A stretch of DNA of 64,000 bases from Acidovorax sp. 69 (GTDB taxonomy: Bacteria > Pseudomonadota > Gammaproteobacteria > Burkholderiales > Burkholderiaceae_C), in contig NZ_PGEP01000001.1 of NCBI RefSeq assembly GCF_002797445.1, forward strand, positions 1 through 64,000. The letters are read 5' to 3'. The translations under genes were made by a program, and so were the position numbers. How positions within the stretch are numbered: position 1 is the first letter of the stretch; every line of letters begins with the position of its first letter. Below the pieces are notes generated by a model. It was not told the DNA's origin. It saw only the letters and a list, made by a program, of their open reading frames with translations, and did not search any database. This document shows, one piece after another, positions 16,759 to 27,837 of the stretch.

Positions 16759-17535
16759 GTGTCCCATTCCAAGCAAGCAGCCCCTGCGGCACATCTACAG
16801 GCCCCCGGCCGCCGCCATCTGCTGATATCTGCACTGGGTTTGGTGGGGGGCAGCAGCTTGCTGGCACTGACGGGCTGCGGCGGCGCCTTTGCGAGCGAGG
16901 CCAGCGTGCGCTTCATCAACGCCACGGTGGATGACACCCAGGCCGACTTCTACCTGGGCAGTACGCAGGAGGTCTCCAAACTCTCCAACGGTGGCGCCGT
17001 CACCAGCTGGCGCACGGTGGATGCCGAATCCACGCAGTTTGCGCTGTACAACGGCGGTGGCTCGTCGGCCCAGCTCACCGAAACGCGCGCACTGGAAGAA
17101 GACACCTACACCAGCGTGCTGGCCTACGGCTCCCTGGCCAACAGCCTGCGGTTCCGCTTCTTTGCCGAATCCAACGCCAGTGCCGACAGCGGCAAGGTCA
17201 AGGTGCGCCTGTTCCACGCCGCAGAGAACCTTGGCGGCCTGGACCTCTACATCACCAACACCACCAGCCTCAGCGGACTGAGCCCTACAGCCACCGTCAC
17301 GGCCTACGGCGAGCTGAGCGACTTCAGCACCGTGACTTCAGGCACCTACCGCATCCGCATCACGACCAAAAACGACCAGAGCAACGTGCTGTTCGACTAC
17401 ACCACGCAAATCAGCCTGTCGAGCACCTCGGTGCACACGCTGGTGGTAGTGCCACGCGCCAACGGCTCGTACCCCAACGTGAGCGCGCTGCAAGAAAAGG
17501 GCGACTCGGCACTGCTGGCCAACGTGCTGGCATAG
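16759..17535 (+). CDS. DUF4397 domain lipoprotein
   Basis: This 258-residue protein starts with GTG at 16759, with AAGGA eight bases upstream. The N-terminal GRRHLLIS then a hydrophobic run end in a lipobox LTGC (Cys at about residue 40), so it should be a lipoprotein, possibly exported through the Tat route. The mature part begins ASVRFINATVDDTQADFYLG and repeats the pattern in VKVRLFHAAENLGGLDLYI. These two VRxxNA/HA-type beta-rich repeats match DUF4397. Function is unknown; cell-surface beta-sandwich proteins of this type are usually structural or adhesive. It is transcribed away from the GntR operon. Confidence 0.8.
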   Translation: MSHSKQAAPAAHLQAPGRRHLLISALGLVGGSSLLALTGCGGAFASEASVRFINATVDDTQADFYLGSTQEVSKLSNGGAVTSWRTVDAESTQFALYNGGGSSAQLTETRALEEDTYTSVLAYGSLANSLRFRFFAESNASADSGKVKVRLFHAAENLGGLDLYITNTTSLSGLSPTATVTAYGELSDFSTVTSGTYRIRITTKNDQSNVLFDYTTQISLSSTSVHTLVVVPRANGSYPNVSALQEKGDSALLANVLA

Positions 17536-17546
17536 CCCGCATCGGC

Positions 17547-19060
17547 CTACAACAGTTCATCCCACACGGCAAAACAGGCCGCGTCACGGGCCGTTGCGGG
17601 GCCCGCTACACAGCGACCGGGCGCGTTGAATACCTGGGCTGCGGGATGGTCAGGCACGTGCGGCGGCCAGCCCGGTGAACCCTGGCATGCGAACTGCACC
17701 CACGCACCGTGCATGGCGTCGCGCAGATCCTCCGGGGGGAAGGGCCGGTGAATTCCAGGCCTTGGGCACTGGTCAGGTTGCCCAGAACAAACGGCAGCTC
17801 GACAGCGTGTGCAGCGCCCAGTCGCCCGCGCCACTGGGGTGAGGCCCACTCGAACGAGTACCGGTAGGTGGCCATTGCGGCGTCGCTGGCCAAACTGGCA
17901 ATGCGCATCGCGGGCACGCGATAGTAGTAGTCGGACTGCAGCGCGGAAAGCAGCTCGCCCGGCGAGGGTTCGCGCTCAGCCGGCCAGTGCGCGCGATAGG
18001 TCTGCAATGCCTGCAAGGGCAGGCCCACGTCCTGCGCGAAGGCCTGTACTTGCGCGTCGGTCACGCGGTCGATGGCACCGCCGGGTACGTGATACAGGTG
18101 CATTTCATCGGCATTGCTCCCCACAAGCACCCGCAGCAGCGCAGGGTGTTCCATCCACACCGTACGCATGGCCTGCAGCGGAGGTGCCTGCAGCACCTGT
18201 CCATCCACCACCGGGCGCAAGGGGAAGAAATTGCGCCCCCCCAACCCATGCTGGGCACGCAGTGCGGGCTCGGCGGCCAGGCGGTGCACGGCATGCAGCA
18301 GGGCCTTCAGGGGTGCCTGCTGCAGCCCTGCCCGCGTGGGCGCAACGCCCGCCAGCTGGGCCACCGCGTCGCGCGCGGCAGCGGCCTCGTCCATGGTCTG
18401 GCAGGCCACACTGGGGCTTTGCAGAATGGCCTGCGAAAACAACCCCCGCGATGCGGGCATGCCAAGCAGACAGGCCAGCGCCCCGGCCCCTGCAGACTGG
18501 CCACACACCGTGACCCGCGCGGGGTCGCCACCCCAGGCGGCGATGCTTTGCTGCACCCATTGCAGCGCAGCCAACTGGTCCAGCAGCCCCCGATTGGCAG
18601 GCGCACCGTCCAGTTGCACAAATCCGTCGACTCCCAGCCTGTACTGCAACGACACCCACACAACACCTTGGCGCGCAAACGAAGTGCCGTCGTACAAAGG
18701 GTCGCTCGCGGCCCCCCGAAAAAAACCACCGCCATGGACCCACACCATCACCGGCAGCCGCGAACCGGGCTCGCAGGCAGGGGCCCACACATTCACCGCC
18801 AGGCAGTCCTCGCCCCCCAGCGGCAGAGCGTCTGGCCTGGCGTGGCGGGCCAGTTGCGGGGCCATGGGGGCAAAGTCGCACGCATCCCGAACGCCCGACC
18901 ACGGCGGCACCGGCACGGGCGCAGCAAACCGCAACGCGCCGAAGGGTGCCTGGGCATAGGGCACGCCGCGGAACACGCGCACCCCGTCGGCGGCCCACGC
19001 ACCGCGCAGCCGGCCGCCATGGGGCAGCACCACCTCGGGCCAAGGGGGTGTTGATGTCAC
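17547..19060 (-). CDS. Type B carboxylesterase, frameshifted near the C-terminus
   Basis: The protein has VFRGVPYAQAP, the oxyanion hole HGGGF (residues 109-113), the nucleophile elbow GQSAGAG with Ser189, and later GSNADEM and AAHAVELPFVLGNL supplying the acid and His regions. It should hydrolyse esters in the cytoplasm. GTG 19060 is chosen because it overlaps the stop of the Bug gene as GTGA and is translationally coupled. At 17734-17744, within a run of six G and a following AAGGG, the frame shifts. The expected ending (LRDAMHGAWVQFACQG...) continues in the -1 neighbouring frame to 17547, while the literal frame ends at 17606 in scrambled sequence. One added base restores a normal-length enzyme, so a base-call error is likely. 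Confidence 0.82.
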
Positions 19061-20061
19061 TCCGTCGCCAAACCCAGTTTGTCGATCAGCGGGCGCCACA
19101 CTGCCGCGTCACGCGCAGCCCAGGCACGTGCATCGGCAGGGGCCGAGCCGGTGAGGGTCACGTTCATGGCTTCCAGGCGCGATTTGTACTGCGCGTCGGC
19201 GCGGCATTTTTCTGTGACGGCGTTGAGTTTTTGCACGAGCTCTGGGGGGGTGCCCGTCTTGGCCACCACCGCGATCCAGGCGGGCCGCGCGAGATCGCTG
19301 GCAGCGGGCAGGGCTTCGGCAATCGTGGGTACATCCGGCAGCAATGGCGAGCGCTGCGCACCAAACAAAGCCAGCGGCACCAACTTGCCTGCCTTGACCT
19401 GCGCAGCCGCCGTACCGATGACCAAGGTCATTGCATGGATCTGCTGCCCCATCAGCGCAGTCAGACCCGCCCCTTCGCCCACAAAGGGAACATGCGTGCC
19501 GGGTATGCCCAGGCGCTCCACCAGCGCCGAGGTGAGCAAGTGGGCGGGGCTGCCCTTGCCCGGTGATCCAAAGTTGATTCCACCCGGTGTGGCGCGGGCC
19601 ACTTTCTCCAGATCCGCCAGTTTCGCAATGCCCAGCCCGGCCGGAACGGCCAGCACCAAAGGCGACGTGCCCAACACAGCGACGCCGTCGAAGTCGCGCA
19701 GCGGGTCGTAGGGCTGCTGCTTGTACACGTAGGGCGTGATGCTCATCTGCGACATGCCGATGCTCAGCAGGTTATAGCCATCGGCAGGTTGGCTTTTGAG
19801 GTAGTTGACCGCCAAAATGCCATTCGCGCCCGGCTTGTTTTGCACCACCACGGCCTGGCCCAACTCGCGGGCGGCGCAATCTGCCCACACGCGTGTCATG
19901 GCGTCCGAGCCGCTGCCAGGCGGCTGCTGCGCAATGAGCTGGATGGGCTTGGCCGGATAAGCCGCCGGCTGTGCGCCCGCCGCACCCGCCAGCAACACAC
20001 AGGCGCCCGCGAACCAGGCGGTGGACGAAGGCCGCAAAGTGCCGCGAGAGAAAATATTCAT
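19057..20061 (-). CDS. Bug-family tripartite tricarboxylate transporter substrate-binding protein
   Basis: This 334-residue periplasmic protein has a signal peptide ending near AGAQP (about residue 31). Family hallmarks follow: YPAKPIQLIAQQPPGSGSD and VVVQNKPGANGILAVNYL. A later segment, PDVPTIAEALP, lies near the C-terminal lobe. Bug proteins bind carboxylates with high affinity; they are greatly expanded in beta-proteobacteria and often lack membrane partners, as here. The gene follows the TetR regulator by 60 bp and its stop overlaps the esterase start. This suggests an operon for uptake and cleavage of an esterified acid, which is inference. Confidence 0.9.
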   Translation of the reverse strand: MNIFSRGTLRPSSTAWFAGACVLLAGAAGAQPAAYPAKPIQLIAQQPPGSGSDAMTRVWADCAARELGQAVVVQNKPGANGILAVNYLKSQPADGYNLLSIGMSQMSITPYVYKQQPYDPLRDFDGVAVLGTSPLVLAVPAGLGIAKLADLEKVARATPGGINFGSPGKGSPAHLLTSALVERLGIPGTHVPFVGEGAGLTALMGQQIHAMTLVIGTAAAQVKAGKLVPLALFGAQRSPLLPDVPTIAEALPAASDLARPAWIAVVAKTGTPPELVQKLNAVTEKCRADAQYKSRLEAMNVTLTGSAPADARAWAARDAAVWRPLIDKLGLATE

Positions 20062-20121
20062 GCTGACTGTCTCCTGTTTATTTGAGGGTAGATAAGGCCA
20101 AAGCGGCAGCGGTGTGTGGGG

Positions 20122-20811
20122 TCAAACGCCTGCCCGGCGCCGGCCGACCCGGGCCGTGGGGGCTGCCGATGCGCGCTCGCAGCGCGAGGCGATGAGATCG
20201 GCAAGGCACGCCAGCTGGGCCTCTTGCGCGGCTTGCACGGCCCTTTCGGCCGCGGGCGAAAAAAGCTGCAACATGCCCATGCCCCGCAGCGAAGAAAACA
20301 CCAGTCCCAGGAACCCGGTACGGTCGGGGGCATCCGCCAACTCAGGAAAGGCCTCAAAAAAACCCTCCTGCATGCGCGCGTGCAACGCCTGACGCAGCTG
20401 GGCAATGTGGGCCAGCACATCGGGCTGGTTGCGGCACCCCAGGTAGATGTTCCACGCCACGATGAAGCGGGGCTGCGCATAGACCAAGGCCCAGGCCGCC
20501 TGCACAAACTGGTGCGCGCGATCGCGGGCGTTGAGCGTTGCGGCAGGCCACAGCTGCCCGCCCTGCACGCCCGATTCGATGAGTTCGCTGAGCACGCGCA
20601 TCATGAGCACGGCCTTGGACTCAAAGTGGTGTTGCACCGCCCCAGAGGTCATGCCAGCCGATTTGGCCAACTCATGGATGGACATCTCCTCCAGGCTGCG
20701 GCTCTGAATGACCTCAATGGCGGTGGCGATCAGGTGCTGCTGCGTGGCGGCGCTGCGCTCTGCGTGCGTGCGGCGCGGCGCACGCACCTGAGGGGAAACA
20801 CGGAGGCTCAT
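20122..20811 (-). CDS. TetR/AcrR-family transcriptional regulator
   Basis: This 229-residue protein has the TetR helix-turn-helix at about residues 20-65: TAIEVIQSRSLEEMSIHELAKSAGMTSGAVQHHFESK. The conserved Gly-Met-Thr and His-His-Phe positions are present. A helical ligand domain follows. It heads a minus-strand group with the Bug protein and the esterase and is divergent from a GlcD-type oxidase. A palindrome in the shared promoter region is a candidate operator, so it may control both sides. Confidence 0.9.
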   Translation of the reverse strand: MSLRVSPQVRAPRRTHAERSAATQQHLIATAIEVIQSRSLEEMSIHELAKSAGMTSGAVQHHFESKAVLMMRVLSELIESGVQGGQLWPAATLNARDRAHQFVQAAWALVYAQPRFIVAWNIYLGCRNQPDVLAHIAQLRQALHARMQEGFFEAFPELADAPDRTGFLGLVFSSLRGMGMLQLFSPAAERAVQAAQEAQLACLADLIASRCERASAAPTARVGRRRAGV

Positions 20812-20826
20812 GGCGTGATAACAATA

Positions 20827-20846
20827 TACATTTCAAACGTAATGTA
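20827..20846. promoter_or_regulatory. Candidate TetR operator in divergent promoter
   Basis: TACATT and AATGTA are separated by 8 bp in an AT-rich patch, 16 bp before the TetR start. The 20-bp size and position suit TetR-family autoregulation and control of the divergent oxidase gene. Confidence 0.45.
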
Positions 20847-20978
20847 AATAACCAGATCCCACCCGCCCATCAGGGCATACCCGGGGAAGGATGTGGAAGG
20901 CTCGACCGCACGCTTTCAGCGCTTGCGCCCCCTTCCACCTAAAATCTTTCACCACCAGCCGCCCACCGGAGACACCGC

Positions 20979-22403
20979 ATGAACGCCCCCACCGCCGCCG
21001 CCCATCTGCTCCCCGCAATCCACCTGCGCGATGTGCCACAGGCACTCATCGAAGCGCTGCAGGCACGCTTTGGTGCGCGGTGCTCACTGGCCCAGGCCGT
21101 GCGCGAGCAGCATGGGCGTGATGAAGGCTCGTTGCAGGCACCGCCCCCATCGGCCGTGGTGTTTGCCGAGAGCACGCAGGACGTGGCCGACGCCGTCCGA
21201 CTGGCCAGCCAGTACGACGTGCCTGTGATCCCCTACGGTGCTGGGTCGTCGCTGGAAGGCCACCTGCTGGCCGTGCAGGGCGGCATCAGCATCGACGTGA
21301 GCCGCATGAACCAGGTGCTCAGCATCGACGCTGAAGACCTCACCGTGACGGTACAGCCTGGCATCACGCGCAAACAGCTCAACGAGGCCGTCAAGGACAC
21401 GGGCCTGTTCTTCCCCATCGACCCCGGTGCAGACGCCAGCATCGGCGGCATGAGCGCCACGCGCGCCAGTGGCACCAACGCCGTGCGCTACGGCACCATG
21501 CGCGAGAACGTGCTGGCGCTGGAGGTGGTCACGGCCAGCGGCGAAGTCATCCACACCGGCACCCGCGCCAAGAAAAGCAGCGCGGGCTACGACCTCACGC
21601 GCCTGATGGTGGGCAGCGAGGGCACGCTGGGCATCATGACGCAGATCACCGTGCGCCTGTACCCGTTGCCCGAAGCCGTATCGGCCGCGATCTGCTCCTT
21701 CCCGAGCATTGAGGCTGCCGTGCGCACCACCATCCAGACCATCCAGTTGGGCGTACCGATTGCGCGTGTGGAGCTGATCGACCATCACACGGTGCGCATG
21801 GTCAACGCCCACAGCAAGCTGGGTTTGCGCGAAGAAGCCATGCTGCTGATGGAGTTCCACGGCTCACCCGCCAGCGTGAAAGAGCAGGCCGAGTTGGTGC
21901 AAGACATTGCCAGCGAATTTGGCGGCCAGGCCTTTGAATGGGCCAGCACGCCGGAAGAGCGCACGCGCCTGTGGACCGCGCGGCACAACGCCTACTTTGC
22001 CGCCGTGCAAAGCCGCCCTGGTTGCCGCGCCATCAGCACCGACACCTGCGTGCCCATCAGCCGCCTGGCCGACTGCCTGCTCGAATCGGTCGACGAGGTG
22101 GAAGCCAGCGGCATCCCCTACTTCCTCGTCGGCCATGTGGGCGACGGCAACTTCCACTTTGGCTACCTCATCGACCCCCACAGTGCCGAAGAACGCGCCA
22201 AGGCCGAAGCCATGAACAACACCCTGGTGGCCCGCGCCTTGAGCATGGGCGGCACCTGCACGGGCGAGCACGGCATAGGCATCCACAAGATGGGCTTCTT
22301 GCTGGACGAAACCGGCGCCGGCGCCGTGGACATGATGCGCGCCATCAAACGGGCACTGGACCCAAAGAACATCCTGAACCCGGGCAAAATTTTCGCACTG
22401 TGA
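20979..22403 (+). CDS. FAD-linked oxidase, D-lactate/glycolate dehydrogenase (GlcD/Dld) type
   Basis: This 474-residue enzyme has an FAD-binding type 4 domain with IPYGAGSSLEGH at about residues 87-98 and GADASIGGMSATRASGTNAVRYG. It also has the SAGYDLTRLMVGSEGTLGI block. The C-terminal FAD-oxidase domain has HVGDGNFHFGYL and GTCTGEHGIG, with the metal/substrate histidines. It should oxidise a 2-hydroxy acid such as D-lactate or glycolate and pass electrons to quinone or cytochrome c. There is no glcE or glcF next to it, so it is more like stand-alone D-lactate dehydrogenase. A strong terminator follows. It is divergent from a TetR regulator. Confidence 0.9.
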   Translation: MNAPTAAAHLLPAIHLRDVPQALIEALQARFGARCSLAQAVREQHGRDEGSLQAPPPSAVVFAESTQDVADAVRLASQYDVPVIPYGAGSSLEGHLLAVQGGISIDVSRMNQVLSIDAEDLTVTVQPGITRKQLNEAVKDTGLFFPIDPGADASIGGMSATRASGTNAVRYGTMRENVLALEVVTASGEVIHTGTRAKKSSAGYDLTRLMVGSEGTLGIMTQITVRLYPLPEAVSAAICSFPSIEAAVRTTIQTIQLGVPIARVELIDHHTVRMVNAHSKLGLREEAMLLMEFHGSPASVKEQAELVQDIASEFGGQAFEWASTPEERTRLWTARHNAYFAAVQSRPGCRAISTDTCVPISRLADCLLESVDEVEASGIPYFLVGHVGDGNFHFGYLIDPHSAEERAKAEAMNNTLVARALSMGGTCTGEHGIGIHKMGFLLDETGAGAVDMMRAIKRALDPKNILNPGKIFAL

Positions 22404-22433
22404 CCGCACGACGACGCGGCTGAATCCACAGAC

Positions 22434-22461
22434 GAAGCGCCGCTTGCGGCGCTTCTTTTTT
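22434..22461 (+). terminator. Rho-independent terminator of the FAD oxidase gene
   Basis: A perfect 10-bp stem GAAGCGCCGC / GCGGCGCTTC with a TT loop is followed by six T. The repeat copy 3 begins immediately after the T run. Confidence 0.9.
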
Positions 22462-22503
22462 GATAGCTGCAAGCGCTTATCCAACAAGCGCAAGAGGCAT
22501 TTT
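22461..22503. repeat. AGCGCTT/AGCAGCTAT palindromic repeat, copy 3 (inverted)
   Basis: It reads TGATAGCTGCAAGCGCTTAT, then CCAACAAGCGCAAGAGGCATTTT. In reverse complement this is the same order as the other copies, with AAGCGCTT and GCAGCTAT. Confidence 0.65.
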
Positions 22504-22533
22504 CCGCATAAATCTGCATGGAACCGCAGAGGC

Positions 22534-22902
22534 TCAGCGTGCCCTGTGGTTTGCCGATGGTGGATGCCACCGAAGGGAATCCGCGGGCGTCTGGTCCCGG
22601 TCGTCCATCCCATAGTCCCGCACCACGGTGGCCACGCGCAGGCGGTAGCTGTCGAAGATGCCAGCCCGCCCGGCCTGCTGGGTGGCACGGTGGGCTTCCT
22701 GCTGCCGCCAGCGGGCCACAGAGTCCTCGTCCCGCCAGAACGAGAGGGACAGCAGCTTGCCCGGCTCGCTGAGGCTCTCAAAACGCTCGATGGAGACAAA
22801 TCCATCCACCTGCTCCAGCAAGGGCCGCAGCGCAGCGGCCGCGCCCAGGTAGGTGCCCTTCTGGCCTGCCGCGGGAAACACTTCAAAGATCACAGCCATC
22901 AT
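22534..22902 (-). CDS. Antibiotic biosynthesis monooxygenase (ABM)-like small protein
   Basis: This 122-residue protein matches the ABM/YgiN-like dimeric alpha-beta barrel. An N-terminal strand MAVIFEVFP is followed by a helix and the [23 protein letters not shown] core. A further segment, [14 protein letters not shown], contains the conserved WR and H typical of ABM proteins. Such proteins act as cofactor-free oxygenases or heme-binding chaperones. The substrate is not known. Its ATG overlaps the stop of the NIPSNAP gene by 4 bp, so the two are co-translated. The pair faces an ArsR-type regulator. Confidence 0.75.
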   Translation of the reverse strand: MMAVIFEVFPAAGQKGTYLGAAAALRPLLEQVDGFVSIERFESLSEPGKLLSLSFWRDEDSVARWRQQEAHRATQQAGRAGIFDSYRLRVATVVRDYGMDDRDQTPADSLRWHPPSANHRAR

Positions 22903-23243
22903 GCGCCCGCCCCCTGGGCGTGCGCTGGCAGGCCCAGGGTGCCTTCCACGCCCTGGGCAAAGGTACGCTCCTCGCGCAGGATGAAGCGCTTCTCCTGCGC
23001 CCATGCGAAGTTGGTACGGCCTTCGGGGTCTGTGCGCAAGCGGGCGCGGTAGGCCTCGTAGGCGGCCAACGAATCAAAGCCGATCAGCCCCCAGGCTTCG
23101 TAGTTGCTTCCCTCGTGCGGCAAGAAGTAACCCAGCAGGTGGCCGCCGCAGCGCGGGATGATCTGGCCCCAACGGCGCGCGTATTCGGCGAACAGATCGC
23201 GCTGGAAAGGATCGATTTCATAGCGGATGAAGCAGGTGATCAT
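22899..23243 (-). CDS. NIPSNAP-family protein
   Basis: This 114-residue protein begins [22 protein letters not shown] and has the family [21 protein letters not shown] segment. [22 protein letters not shown] follows, typical of the NIPSNAP dimeric alpha-beta barrel. Bacterial members are of uncertain function. The stop overlaps the ABM gene start, and the two small barrel proteins may form a heteromeric or sequential pair. It is divergent from an ArsR regulator with a 90-bp gap. Confidence 0.82.
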   Translation of the reverse strand: MITCFIRYEIDPFQRDLFAEYARRWGQIIPRCGGHLLGYFLPHEGSNYEAWGLIGFDSLAAYEAYRARLRTDPEGRTNFAWAQEKRFILREERTFAQGVEGTLGLPAHAQGAGA

Positions 23244-23333
23244 GGTGTGAAAAAAGCGTTCTAAGGTCTGTCGTTGGCAAGGGCTTCACGATAGGCCGTT
23301 GACGCCCATGAATGGTTCGCCCAAGATCGAACC

Positions 23334-24083
23334 ATGAAAGACGGCCCCCACATCGCGCGCATCGCCGCGCTCATTGGCGACAGCGCGCGCGCCGAAGTCC
23401 TGACCGCGCTGATGGCCGACCGCGCCCTCACGGCCACGGAGCTGGCCGACATCGCCGGTGTCACCAAGCAGACCATCAGCGCCCACCTCGCCAAGATGCT
23501 GGACGCCGGCCTGCTGGCCGTCGAACACCAGGGCCGCCATCGCTACTTTCGGCTTGCCGACCAGGACGTGGCACACCTTTTGGAGTCGCTGATGAACGTG
23601 GCCTTCCGCGCGGGGGCCGTGCGCCTGCGTACCAGCCCGCGCGAACCGGCGCTGCGGCGCGCACGGCGGTGCTATGACCACCTGGCGGGCGAGGTCGGGG
23701 TGCAGCTGCACGAAGCTCTGTTGCACCAGGGTTACCTGCAATCCACCGATGACGGCCTGGTGCTGACCAAAGCCGGGGCCGATTGGTTTGCGCACCAAGG
23801 CATCGACACCGCCGTGGTGGCACGCCAGCGGCGCATGTTGTGCCGCCCTTGCCTGGACTGGAGCGAGCGCCGTCACCACCTGGGTGGCGCACTGGGCGCG
23901 GCGCTGTTGCAGCGGCTGCTGGAGCGTGGCTGGGCGCGGTGCGACAAGGGGTCGCGCGTGGTGCATTTCTCCGCACAGGGAGAGCTGGCCCTGCGCGCCT
24001 GGACAGCGCCCGCGGCGGGCGAACCCGCGTGCAACAACGACGCGTTGCACGCGAAGCGGACGCAGACGCAGGTCAGCACGTGA
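23334..24083 (+). CDS. ArsR-family helix-turn-helix transcriptional regulator
   Basis: This 249-residue protein starts with an ArsR-like winged helix ([47 protein letters not shown], about residues 8-60). It is longer than metal-sensing ArsR proteins: a large C-terminal part with a CRPCLDW cluster near residue 170 may sense a ligand or metal. It lies divergently from the NIPSNAP/ABM pair, which it probably regulates. Its stop overlaps the GTG start of the YnfA-family gene as GTGA, so the two are co-translated. Confidence 0.85.
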   Translation: MKDGPHIARIAALIGDSARAEVLTALMADRALTATELADIAGVTKQTISAHLAKMLDAGLLAVEHQGRHRYFRLADQDVAHLLESLMNVAFRAGAVRLRTSPREPALRRARRCYDHLAGEVGVQLHEALLHQGYLQSTDDGLVLTKAGADWFAHQGIDTAVVARQRRMLCRPCLDWSERRHHLGGALGAALLQRLLERGWARCDKGSRVVHFSAQGELALRAWTAPAAGEPACNNDALHAKRTQTQVST

Positions 24084-24403
24084 AAACTCTGCTGCTCTTC
24101 GTGGCCACCGCATTGGCCGAGATCGTGGGCTGCTACCTGCCCTGGCTTTGGCTGCGGCAAGGCAAACCCATGTGGCTGCTGCTGCCCGCAGCCGCAAGCC
24201 TGGCGCTGTTTGCCTGGCTGCTCACGCTGCACGACACCGCTGGCGCAGGCCGCGTGTATGCGGCCTATGGCGGCGTCTACATCGGCATGGCGCTGGCCTG
24301 GCTGTGGGCGGTCGATGGCATCAGGCCCACTCCATGGGATTGGGCCGGGGTGTTGGTGGCGTTGGCGGGCATGGCACTGATCATGTTTCAGCCCAATCGC
24401 TGA
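24080..24403 (+). CDS. YnfA (UPF0060) family membrane protein
   Basis: This 107-residue protein has four transmembrane helices. It has the family's [31 protein letters not shown] and [21 protein letters not shown] segments. The length is typical. YnfA proteins are related to small multidrug resistance transporters. The GTG start at 24080 overlaps the ArsR stop and fits the family N-terminus (first residue followed by [14 protein letters not shown]). Coupling to the regulator suggests an efflux function controlled by it, which is inference. Confidence 0.88.
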   Translation: MKTLLLFVATALAEIVGCYLPWLWLRQGKPMWLLLPAAASLALFAWLLTLHDTAGAGRVYAAYGGVYIGMALAWLWAVDGIRPTPWDWAGVLVALAGMALIMFQPNR

Positions 24404-24586
24404 GTCCCTGACGCCCATCACGCCGCTCCGCTCAGCATGGAGATATTGCGAGACTGGCGATGCAGTGCCTGCCCTGGCCGTCCCCGCGCACCTGCCATTG
24501 ACTCGGTTCGCAGGGAAACCCGCTCAAGGTCTTTGGGATACCCCGCAAGGCACAGACAGGTGACACCCGTTGCGAAAGAGCAGGTG

Positions 24587-25129
24587 TCACCGCCCCGCCA
24601 GCGGATAGCGCGCCGCACTGCGCTCCGTACCCACCTGCAGCAAGTTGACGACCCCCATCACATCGTCCACCAGCCACACAGCCTTCTCCATCGCTTCGGC
24701 TTCTTCCTGCGTCTGCACACAGCCCATCAGCGTGACCAGCCGCCGCTCACCCAACACCCACACACTGGTGTTGTCAAAACGGCCGTCTTCGCGAAGATAG
24801 CGGTGTACGCGCGGGATGATTTCAGCGTCGTACAGATACGAGTTGGGCAGCCTGCAGCGCCCCACCCTATGACAGCTGCCACCGTGCTGGGCGCGCACAT
24901 GCGCCAGCGCACGCACCTCCGCCTCGCTGTAGAGCGGCCCCTCAGGCACAGGGCATGGTGCGATGGCCGAAGTCACTTGCACAAACGGGTCGTTGAACGC
25001 GTTGGTGCGGCCAGGCACCGTCTCTTGGTCCTGGGCTGCCACCCGTCCAAACATGTCTGCGAGTCCGACCAGCAGGCACACCGCACGGGTCCATCGCCAC
25101 GATATAGGGGTCAACAGCATCCAGAACAT
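24587..25129 (-). CDS. BON-domain exported protein
   Basis: This 180-residue protein has an N-terminal hydrophobic stretch (about residues 12-30) ending near VAAQD, probably a signal peptide. The C-terminal part has the BON-like pattern: VHRYLREDGRFDNTSVWVLGERRLVTLMGCVQTQEEAEAMEKAVWLVDDVMGV. This is a short helix, a strand with LxG and a helix ending in V-x-x-V. BON domains bind membranes or link proteins in the periplasm. It contains cysteines spaced in the middle (CPVPEG, CHRVGRC) that could form disulfides. Upstream start alternatives exist four residues in. A 9-bp inverted repeat overlaps its stop. Confidence 0.7.
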   Translation of the reverse strand: MFWMLLTPISWRWTRAVCLLVGLADMFGRVAAQDQETVPGRTNAFNDPFVQVTSAIAPCPVPEGPLYSEAEVRALAHVRAQHGGSCHRVGRCRLPNSYLYDAEIIPRVHRYLREDGRFDNTSVWVLGERRLVTLMGCVQTQEEAEAMEKAVWLVDDVMGVVNLLQVGTERSAARYPLAGR

Positions 25130-25495
25130 CTTTCATGCACGCCGGAGATGCCCCATGGTAAAGCGCTGCGCTGGGCACATCCGCGACACCGGCCATGGCG
25201 CGCGATGCGCATGCGGCGGCAACCTTAGCCACCGCCGCAAGCGCGGGCGCCGGGGCCTCACAGGGCAGGACCGGGCACCGCGAACTCCGGTCGGCTCCTG
25301 CACTGCAGGCCCCTGCGGAGGGCCCCGCATCGAAAAAAACTGCTTTACCCCTCGGTAAATTTTGCATTATGAGATTCGATTGCAAAAACACTGGGCGCAG
25401 ACAGCCCCGAGCAAGGAGAATCAGAGAGCATCCGCGTTTGGCCCCGCTGCAACGCAGCCGGGGGCATTTACATACTCTGTTTCGTGAGACAAGCC
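25130..25495. other. Intergenic region upstream of icd
   Basis: The left half is GC-rich without a supported gene. One minus-strand frame that could encode an Ala-rich 149-residue protein overlaps the BON gene and has no known motif. The right half carries an AT-rich patch with two inverted repeats and likely holds the icd promoter (see 25344-25387). Confidence 0.5.
25344..25387. promoter_or_regulatory. Two tandem palindromes in the icd promoter region
   Basis: TTTACC-N4-GGTAAA (25344-25359) is followed by TTTTGCA-N14-TGCAAAA (25360-25387). CATTAT within the second could serve as a -10 box. Both are AT-rich in a GC-rich setting, about 110 bp upstream of the icd start. Confidence 0.35.
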
Positions 25496-27733
<2,238 letters not shown>

Positions 27734-27757
27734 GCGACGCGCGTTTGCGCTTCAGAC

Positions 27758-27785
27758 AAGGCCCCGCGAGTCGGGGCCTTTTTTT
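27758..27785 (+). terminator. Rho-independent terminator of icd
   Basis: A stem AAGGCCCCG / CGGGGCCTT with a 5-nt loop is followed by more T residues (a run of T through about 27785). Confidence 0.9.
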
Positions 27786-27837
27786 ATGGCCACGTCGAGG
27801 TGGCCTGAGAACACTGACCCTGTCTATCCGGCGGTGA

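Noticed and set aside
17547..19060. Calling the carboxylesterase a decayed pseudogene
   Set aside because: Only one frame shift is present, at a homopolymer, and all catalytic residues are intact. Two other genes show the same kind of shift, so sequencing error is more likely.
24559..24591. GGTGACACC-N15-GGTGTCACC inverted repeat as a terminator of the BON gene
   Set aside because: The stem overlaps the stop codon and is not followed by a T run on either strand, so it was not annotated as a terminator.
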